Assembly: GCA_900618425.1 (NCBI GenBank)
Contig: UZAN01040541.1
Coordinates: 5,555 to 69,554, forward strand
Origin: Echinostoma caproni
Taxonomy: Eukaryota; Platyhelminthes; Trematoda; Plagiorchiida; Echinostomatidae
Reading direction: 5' to 3'
DNA length: 64,000 nt
The notes under the pieces were generated by a model. The model saw only the letters and a list, made by a program, of their open reading frames with translations. It made no database searches and was not told where the DNA came from. Shown one piece after another: positions 10,601 through 64,000 of the stretch; the first letter of the stretch is position 1; each line of letters starts with the position of its first letter. The position numbers and the translations under genes are program-made.

Positions 10601-12981
10601 TGATAATATAGCCTACCTACGAAATAAAGCGGTCCACGAGTAACCTTCGCCTAACATCCTCTCGATTACTCACATCCGGTTGGTCAAGATCGCGTTTATC
10701 TACATAAAACCGGGAGTAATGAGAACAATTAACTGGTCGATGAATCGGGTTAGTTGAATGACGAGCTGACTCGAATGCAGTGGTTGTCATCGAAAAACAA
10801 TCAGTGATATGGAATAATAGAGTCATTATGAATGACTTCACCGATCCCGAAAAATCGAGTGTGCTCCGCGTCGTTTGCTTCGGGTTGAGAGCTTCTGTAC
10901 CGATCGCTTCGGTTGTCATTGATTTTAAGCATCCGACTTATCATTAATCACTCTGCATGCGACATGAAACGCGTTGGCCGTTACAACCGAATGCCCTCAT
11001 TCTAGTAAATGTCTTGATCGAACAAGATCGTTGCCGTTATGGACTATATTTGCACTATCCAGTGATGATTATCGAAGCACTTTCGGAGTGGACCAAAAAT
11101 TTCTCAAGGGGTAGAAACTTATTACCACCTATCATTTCCAGAGAGTAGAAAGATTAGACTAGACGGAAAGCCAATGAACTGCGACATAAAACGAGCAGGG
11201 CACAAGATCAATTTTATGCCCTTAAACCAAAAAAATGCAAGAAAATACTTAGTATTAAGAGCCAGGCAGAAACGCTAGAACCGTATGATGAACAACACAG
11301 AGCTATGACGATTTGCGTGCCATCAGCATCCCGGGCAAATTCGCAGACGGAAAGGGTTGAGAACGGACGAGAAAGTCAGCAGAGGCTCCGAAGAAAACTG
11401 ATGATTAGTCTTCCTTTCAACAATGACGATGCAATCGATAAGATCAACAGGAATGTTCACGATAGTCGATGGGTAAGGTATTATTATCAACGCATCAGCC
11501 GTGCTAGACGGATGGTACAAACTCAAGTTCTATTTCGGTCAGATAAAGTCATTGAATGATGAACCTGACTTTCTGGCCACCCGATGTGTTCTGCTAACCT
11601 CACTTTTTGATTGATAAACGTAGTCTAATGGCTCGATAATGAGCGATTGAAAACAGACATTTGCCTAGGTTTGGCCTTTGTGCTTGTGTGTGCATCTGGT
11701 CATGTGATGAGCAATATTTTTGAGGTTTATTTACAGATCGTAATAAGTCAAACATATGTGCGTTTCGACCGTATCAACATGTTTTGATGAATGAATGAAC
11801 GGTTGCTTGATGATCATTACCGGTTCTAGAACAAGATATTGAATTCTACATTATCAAAGAAAACAAAAGGAGATTGAGAATCGGATGAGTAAGCAATTTT
11901 GAAATTCCTTATTGGTTTGTTGGCTGTACACTGCAGGTGTGATTTGATGTGGGAAAGATCAATTCAAAGTGGAGTGCAGGCTGGTCGGGACAGTTGTGGA
12001 CTGATGAACAACAAACAGATGAATGGAACTTAGCGATGAAGATGAACGCATCATTGGGGGAAAAGTCAAAGAATTGCATATCAATCGTTCCTGAAAGAAT
12101 AAATAGACTCGTCACATCTTACAGACCAGGATAAGTGTGACCAGATGGGAGAAACATGATTCCGGTAAAGCATTGCACAGCTCTCCAAAGGGCGATTAGG
12201 ACCGTGTCAAACATTATACTAATCTGAAAAAGTGGGGTAAAATAAGTCATAATTATGCGGGAAACCACCGAGAAGTACATGTGACAAGAAAGCCATAATA
12301 AACTAGCAGGCGACCGAAGGAGCTGGGTGGGAGTCGGAGGATCATAATCACAAAGTCACCTGCGTTCGTATAGGAGACACACGCATGACAGCGGCGTTGG
12401 CGGCAAGGCGTGCAGCATGAGCGTGAAAAGACACGAGACAAGCGCAAGCCAGCGGGTCTGGTTTGACAAAGCCTGGGAACACATTACGTCCACAAGTGTG
12501 TTTGTGTACTTGCACCATTTGCAGAACTGGACTGAAGGCATGAAGGAAAATGCAATGACCAAGCTCGACTGTAGGACGCTCGGTCTCAAAGCGGTGCGTG
12601 CGATAGACAATGAGTGTGTCGAGGTGTGTGTGTGTGTGTGCGTGGGGGAGGGAGTCTGATAACCATGAGAAACGAATACCACTGTGTAAATCTATACTTG
12701 ATTCATAAGCCCGACTTGTCACCAATCGATATGAAACAGAGGTGAATCAACTCTGCTGCAAGTGTGGGAGCGCGAACAGAAGATCACTGATACATAACTG
12801 CATCTGAATGATTGTTACTGTGGCTGTTGGGCTAGATAAAAAAAGAGCGAAAAAAGAAATTGAACCGTAAGCGGCAGTGCGGATCGTACCCACACTGGGA
12901 AGAGAGTGGTTGATGTACGTGTCTGTCTGTCTGCATGTGGATCCTTGGGTTAAGCGTCTGACGGAATCACGGGAAACCCCA
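7687..12981. other. Convergent intergenic region and probable 3' UTR of the Misshapen-like gene
   Basis: The two genes point at each other across 5.3 kb. I found no conserved coding exon here. A (GT)n tract lies at about 12622-12641. Several open frames of 60-125 codons (for example 9407-9745 minus and 12348-12725 minus) overlap others on both strands and show no recognisable motif. Sequence just left of 12982 should be the 3' UTR of the minus-strand gene. The nearest minus-strand AATAAA that I noticed is at 11726-11731, but I cannot say whether it is used. Confidence 0.55.
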
Positions 12982-57915
<44,934 letters not shown>

Positions 57916-58039
57916 TCACTGTTCCCTGGAACGATACCGATTATTGGATTTGGTCGGGGAAATTAGTATGGTAATTGTCTGCTGGACTATAAAAGATTGT
58001 GGCTTTCTTTGCAACACTATCACTAATCTATACTAGTGT

Positions 58040-59410
58040 GCTGGACAAGATGGCGATTCCTATTCTTGGAAACACTGTGTTATTTCATCCAGTGACAAGG
58101 GTGGCTGCTGAATTGATCCCGAGAACTACTGTCTAGTTACACTTTCCCCTGTTTTCTCAAAAGTAATGAAAACCATTTTTGCTGATTCTCCGTTGGAGCA
58201 CTTAGCTGGCGCAACACGGGGTTCGACGAAGACGTACGTGCACCACAAATCTTGTTCGGAATGAGTGCATAAGAATGAGGGAGGCAGTAGACGTAGAAGA
58301 CTTCGACTTCTGCAAAGCTTTTATTAGAGTGAGCCACTATATACCACTGAGGAATTTCCATAACTACGGTGCTCGAGAACCGCTTCTTCACTGGATTGAG
58401 GAATTTCTTCAACAACGCACCGTATCAGTTGGAGTTAATGGTTCGCAATCGGAATTATGGAACCTTTTTCTTTTTTTATAAAGATTATTGTACCATGATT
58501 TGCTTGGCGCACAGTCTGGCCTCAGACAAGTGCCAAATATAATAGTATAATAATCGGAATCAATCGATACTGTTCGAGGAGCTACACAAGGGTCTGGACT
58601 TGGTTTTCACCTCTTCTTAGATACCCTTGGAGCACGCACTATTGTTGGCGGCAGATGCCACAGGATGAACAATACGACGTCCTGAAGATGAACACTACAG
58701 AACACACTCAACACAGCATACCGACATTCTACCACTAATGCCATCGAATTCAACGTTGAGAAATATAAGGTTATACCATTGAGTCACAACGGTTTCTTTT
58801 GACAGGTACCTGGAAATTAATCATCACCACATACTCAAAACGAGAAGAATCTGAACTTCACTGTTCAAGAGGATCTAGAATGTGTTTGAATGTCATCAAA
58901 TGTGTTTCTGGAACACTCGAAACAGACTTACTCCGCCGTATGCTATCAGCATACATTACACCGTAAACCAAGTGTACTATCTAAGTTGGGAATACGCGGC
59001 TAATTCGTGACAATAAAGTACTTGAACGTCCGCAGAGAATAGCAAACAAAATGGTCAAAGGGTTACAATCTAAGACCTACGTTCAGAGGTTGAAAATTCT
59101 TGGACTCTATTCACCCCATTGCCAGCAAATACGAGAATATATGCTCCTCGCATATCAAATACTTCATCAACCTAACCACCAGTTTAGTAACCTAATAACA
59201 CTATCCAGACCAAGAATGGTCGCCCCAGGGGAAATCGATTGCAACCTTTGCTCCTAAAGAGTAGGATAGACTACTGGTGTCACTGTCTCAGCCCTGAAGC
59301 ATGTAATAATTCGAACTGTCTTACCCCCCCCCCCACACACACACCAAGATGTCAATGCTCGATTCATTCAAGTCGCGGCTGGATGAAGCATTGTAGCTAT
59401 TTAGCACTCG
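58040..59410 (+). mobile_element. CR1-like LINE fragment, decayed
   Basis: Broken plus-strand frames carry reverse transcriptase blocks. FDFCKAFIRVSHYIPLRNFH and LLHWIEEFLQQRTVSVGVNG lie at 58305-58440. The connection region (NEKNLNFTVQEDLE) lies near 58840-58880. LGLYSPHCQQIREYMLLAYQ then ILHQPNHQFSNLITLSR lie at 59100-59210, and SFKSRLDEAL near 59360-59395. The order and residues match the copy at 28555-29340. A poly-C/(CA)n run at about 59324-59344 interrupts the end. Confidence 0.82.
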
Positions 59411-61794
59411 TGAACGAATGTGATAATTTGTCAATTCATTATACTACCATCCGAACCAAGTGTGTATACATTCTGTGGGATGCAATAAGCTTCAGCTTTG
59501 TCAATTACCCAGAAGAATGTGAATTTGATAAGGTTTATAATCGCAAAGCTAGCGATCACGTATCACACAGGTAGGTCGCATGCAAAGCAATCGGAAGAAA
59601 TTTGATCACATTGATTTTCCAAAGCGAAACATTTGGTCCGATATACTTTAACACAAATCTAAGGATCAGTGCGCTTTGCTTATGCTACCAAACAGTCGTA
59701 TATTGGAAACGAATAATTTGTTTCTAACTAAGTTGTTGCAAAGGTCGATATCGACATAAAAATTCGTATGTAACCAGAGTAGAACGCGGGGAGTATAGTC
59801 ACTACAGGGATAGTGTGATCTAGCCGCAACAACACGTGACTCTGTCCGAGGAATATAATATTCCCAAAAGCAGTTTCCAACGAAACCCAGTTCTAGCCGG
59901 TAGAACAACATTGATCATTGTCGACTACAACATAGCGAGGCTGTCTAGCCTGCCACTTAACGCGACGGTTTCCGTCAGTGTCCAATAACTGTGACACGCG
60001 CTAACAGCGAACGATGAACGAGTGCAGCGCGGACGCAACGGAGGAGGAAGTGACACATGCCGTGAAAGGGAATCAAATAACGATGACTAAAAACAAATAG
60101 TTAAAACGAAGTCTTCAAAGTCTATCTAAGTTGAACTGACATGAAAAAGATAGAGTGAAAATGAGATAAAAACGATGATGTTGTGGTCAGCGAGCACCGT
60201 AGAAGGTAGAGTGTAAATAGAGCAAGCCGAAAACATGAAAAAGGATGGAATCATTTCGAGACTTCACTCAGGGAACTAATACTAACTTTTTTATTGCACA
60301 CCTTAGTGTGATGAACAGCAGACGGCGTAAAATCCATGGACAAGGGAACCTGCTGTTCCGCCATGGAACCTGACATCCTAATCCCCAGGAATAGAAGTAG
60401 CTCCAAAGAATGTGGTATGGATCAACATAACTCACATACCACAAACATTCTCGTCTCGAACTAGGACGTTATTCATAAACACGATATTGGGTTTGGGTGT
60501 CAAGCTCTATTTGTCGAACAGAAAACTCAACTTTGCGGAGCTTCAACAAAAGGCATACATGAAAGAAACATTACTGTGTTCTGCATATAAGCAGTAAGCA
60601 GATTAATAAGATCTGTAAGGGCTCAGATGAAAAGAACTTCCATGTAGAAATGTCGTTTATTATAGTGTGCTGATATTCTCTATCGAATTTTGTTGGTTGC
60701 GCATCTGTTTATGCGTAGTTTCGATGCACAGACCATTTCATTTCAAAGTTTAAATACCTTAGACATTACTGAAACAATTATCCCCCAACATAAACTGGGA
60801 GAGTGTAACAAAGCACGATTTACGTGAAGGTAGATTTCGCTGCATCTTAACTGGTACAATATGACAGAAAACAACAATTCACATCGTTGGATAGTATACC
60901 AGTTCCACACGAATACATCACTGTCAACATTCGTAGCCAAGTAAAAGCATTGAAGTTGAACAAAGGGACGTGAATTCACCAAAATACACTCACTCTCTTC
61001 AAGTGCTCCGATCTAGATAATAATTACATATCGCCTATGAAAGTTCCATTTGGAACTTCATTCTCTATGGTGCCCCATGTCAAAATCTAAAGTGAAGGTC
61101 TTATACGTTTGTTATACTCCATGTTTTGATACCATTAAGAGTGGAGAGGACGAACCCTACAATTACAAGAACCTAATATGGTTATGGAAGCTGGCAATCC
61201 AAATCTTGGGAATCGGAGTGGAGAACAACGTAAGATCCCAAACAGGATAGGAGTGGTATTAAAACAGGCAACACCGGAGCTGCTTATCATCAAAGTCGGA
61301 TGGCAGTGACAGTGTTGGAACTTTTAAGTTCAATGCCCCGAGTATGTGGGGTGACGGTTTAAAACGCTCGGCTCCCATTACCATTCTTTACCGAGGTTAC
61401 TACAAACTACCGGATCCGTTAGGCCCGTTTGACAAGACTGGGGTGGGGGGATAACCGGAAAAGCAATTTTGAGGTAAGGAGAACACTATCAGGCCATCAC
61501 GATCGCGTACTAATGAGAGCTGGAATGTGCTATAAAAGTTACTGGACAGGCTTCTCCGACTCGCAGGTAAGCAATTTCTGGAAGGCGTTCAGACTATGAA
61601 TATGCTTGAAGGTATGCAGAGCTTAGCCTAATTAAACGCTAGAAATATAAGGTTATACGGCTATGTTGTTAACAGTGGCGCCCAGGCATCTCAAGGCTTC
61701 TACGCAGATCCAGGTAAACAATATTCCACATCCTTATCTTGGTACTGCTCTCAGTTAACGTTCAATTTCACTGATCTTTATCGTCCAACCAAAA

Positions 61795-61860
61795 GGGCGT
61801 CCGCAAGACAGCAACTAAAACAAGCGCACCGAAATGCAAGGTTACGGATTGCGTAAATTG
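61795..61860 (+). mobile_element. RTE-like LINE 3' tail trace (plus strand)
   Basis: AAGACAGCAACTAAAACAAG then GCGCACCGAAATGCAAGGTT resembles the reverse complement of the 3' tails at 21480-21510 and 31490-31520 (for example GCGTCGGTTTTGGTTGCTGTCTTTGG). Short and diverged. Confidence 0.4.
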
Positions 61861-62734
61861 AAACCGAACACCAAATGAAATGGTGAATCTCCGGGAGTGG
61901 TGCACACTCACCGCTCAATAAAGGGACCTCTGTACAAATCCTAATAGTGCATGTTGGATCACTGAGTGGTCATCAAGACCAACGACATGTATATAGTACC
62001 AGAAGCATGATCTGATTCATCAACTCAATCGCCCAGATACGGATTATCGCATTATGAGATTCCCGTAAATCCGGGTTGTTGCCACACAGAGGAATGCAAT
62101 CCAACCAGTGTCTCATTCACATTGGATTTCCTCCAACTTGGACGCATCTGATCGTACAACCATAATTTCTAATCAAAAATGACCGATTGTGGAGACATTG
62201 CTTCTGTTGTATTACTCCTTTCGGCTCACCCGACCCCAGCCAATGAATTCCCATAATAAATATCTATAAAGTAATATCATTCCGTCAGTGGAATGAACAA
62301 AAGTGGGTGCTGATCAATAAGGTGGGTTGTTTTTCGCCATGTCTACTGTTTTTCTCTCGCAACCCACGCAAGCGTTTCGAACCTGAGGGTCAAACAACTA
62401 TAGTATGCATACTTATTCATCCGATCACAGATTGAGCTGGGAAGGATTGAATAAAACAGGGAGACAAATGAACGGAAGAAACAGTCGGTTACCAGTGAGT
62501 GGATCCCTCGTTTGTTGTGTTATACACCTCAAAGAGACAAAAACTGAAAGGGATTAATGCCAGTTACGCACAACTATTCAATTTCACTTCACAGAACTAG
62601 TAGTCATGCAAGGTTGTGCGTGGGCTGGTAATCTTTTTGGTCACTCGATACGGCAAAAGTATTTCAAAGAGCTGAAAGGCGGAGATCACTAACAAAACAG
62701 CGGCATGAAAACAATTGAACTGGATTTGATAAGG

Positions 62735-62900
62735 GAGAACGAAATGCACGAGCGCCGTCATTAACAACACTCAAGCATATCACCCAGTGTTCGAAAGGTC
62801 AATCGAACCGATCATGAAATTCCCTATCAGTAAGCCTAATATGAGTCCTCTAATTAGGGATTTGTTAATCTCAGAGCAGGCCAGTTTCAACACCTATTAG
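62735..62900 (-). mobile_element. RTE-like LINE 3' end trace (minus strand)
   Basis: GCACGAGCGCCGTCATTAAC then CATATCACCCAGTGTTCG resembles the 31633-31680 and 54097-54135 regions (GCACGAGCGCCACT; CATATCACTCAGTGT). It is followed by a diverged counterpart of the AGCCTAACGGGGCCTATGTG block. Confidence 0.45.
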
Positions 62901-64000
62901 TTGGTTATCGGATAACAAGATAAGGGGATTTGGAGTGGCGTTGTGCTTCAATAGGATAGGTTTAGTACTGAACTGAAAAGCTGTCTAATTCCAAAGTCAG
63001 ATAGCAGCGGCCAGGTTCACATCTCGAATACTACGAATGTGAGTGTTTTTGGGAGCAAATAAAGCCATTCCAACTCACCACCTCTGGCCTAAGGTGAGTT
63101 GGTTTGATATTTTGGTTTAAGCAGGAGACATGTTAAAGTAGATCGTCCGTCTTCGAACAAGGCGCATATGGAAGACCCTTTGGGGTTAGATTCTAGTCGT
63201 TCGGACGTCGCCTGCTGGCTTTATGCTCTATTACCTCAAACGCTTCCGTTGCCAGTACTTCACTTAGCGCCCGATCTGCGCTAGTTGCCGACGGACCCAG
63301 GCCGATTACATCACTATAAGCCACAGTTGATGTGGTTGGATGCAATATTGCCGTATTGAAGCAAACAACTCGAATATGACCACGAATAAGTTTGCATTAA
63401 ACTGTCCGCGTAACTCGATAGGATCGCGAATAAGCTGTCTTAACCAGTATGTCTAATTGTTTATCGAAACGTGTTAGAACAAAAGCTAGAACCAACCTCA
63501 CTTGATAATATCAATTAGCACTGGTTCCTCATCAAAATACCGGGCTGGTGGCTGGCTTAGTGAGTTATGGTCTGACACGCCGGTTCATGACACCCCGGAT
63601 TTTCCCTGAGATTTTGTGCTTTCTTAACGCATGTCAGTAAGACCCGGTCGGGATCGAGCATAACGAAACACAACTAACAAGATGTGAACTCAAAACAGAT
63701 CAACGTGGGGTCCATGAAATCTGGTCTTTTCAAAATTCATCAGAGACGGAACGCTTTTCAGCTATGGGTAACTTTCACAGGCTGTTATATTTATCTTAGC
63801 CAGGTAATCAACAGGAAGACACCAAACACTACGCGGAACGATCTCAACTGATGGCTCTCCTACTCAATCAAAAACGGCACGTTACACGCTGGGTGGAACA
63901 CTTCAAGCCACGCTTAAGCTGGTCCTCGGTGTAAGTTCTCAAGCGCAACTATTCTGGAACATGCCCCTTGATCATTCCCGACAGACTCTCGCTCTTATGC

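Noticed and set aside
12348..12725. 125-codon minus-strand open frame downstream of the Misshapen stop
   Set aside because: It lies in the probable 3' UTR, overlaps other frames, contains a (GT)n tract in translation and has no recognisable domain.

Overview
The window is a piece of an animal nuclear genome. It has GT-AG introns of up to about 7 kb, two convergent protein-coding genes, and many decayed non-LTR retrotransposon fragments. The RTE-like and CR1-like LINE remnants, the Penelope-like remnant and the very long repeat-filled introns fit a parasitic flatworm best, most likely a digenean trematode. That assignment is inference: no species-specific marker was recognised. Two runs of N (30544-31144 and 42445-43276) and five single Ns mark a draft assembly.

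Left part (1-7.7 kb, plus strand): the last two recognisable exons of POLD2, the B (p50) subunit of DNA polymerase delta. They are separated by a 5.9 kb intron full of LINE fragments. A stop codon and an AATAAA signal close the gene. Between 7.7 and 12.98 kb lies intergenic sequence and the probable 3' UTR of the next gene.

Main part (12.98-57.75 kb, minus strand): 22 exons of one gene, the flatworm homologue of the Misshapen/MAP4K4/TNIK/MINK1 germinal-centre-kinase family. I rebuilt them by splice sites and reading phase. They run from the catalytic loop of the kinase domain, through an unusually long low-complexity linker (about 1,450 residues), to a complete C-terminal citron-homology (CNH) domain. 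All junction phases agree, and the summed coding length of 5,868 nt is divisible by three. The first part of the kinase domain is not in the window, so the gene continues beyond 64 kb or lies in introns I could not read.

Introns and flanks hold RTE-like LINE 3' ends (one with a perfect 12-bp target-site duplication), two CR1-like fragments, a Penelope-like C-terminal fragment, a tRNA-derived SINE family with three copies, several other tRNA-like relics and microsatellites.

The two genes belong to unrelated pathways: lagging-strand DNA synthesis (POLD2), and cytoskeletal, JNK and adhesion signalling (Misshapen). No operon-like logic, CRISPR array or obviously new multi-gene system is visible. 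The most unusual items are the expanded linker without a visible coiled coil, a GU-repeat splice acceptor on a frame-shifting exon, and two tandem NAGNAG acceptors.
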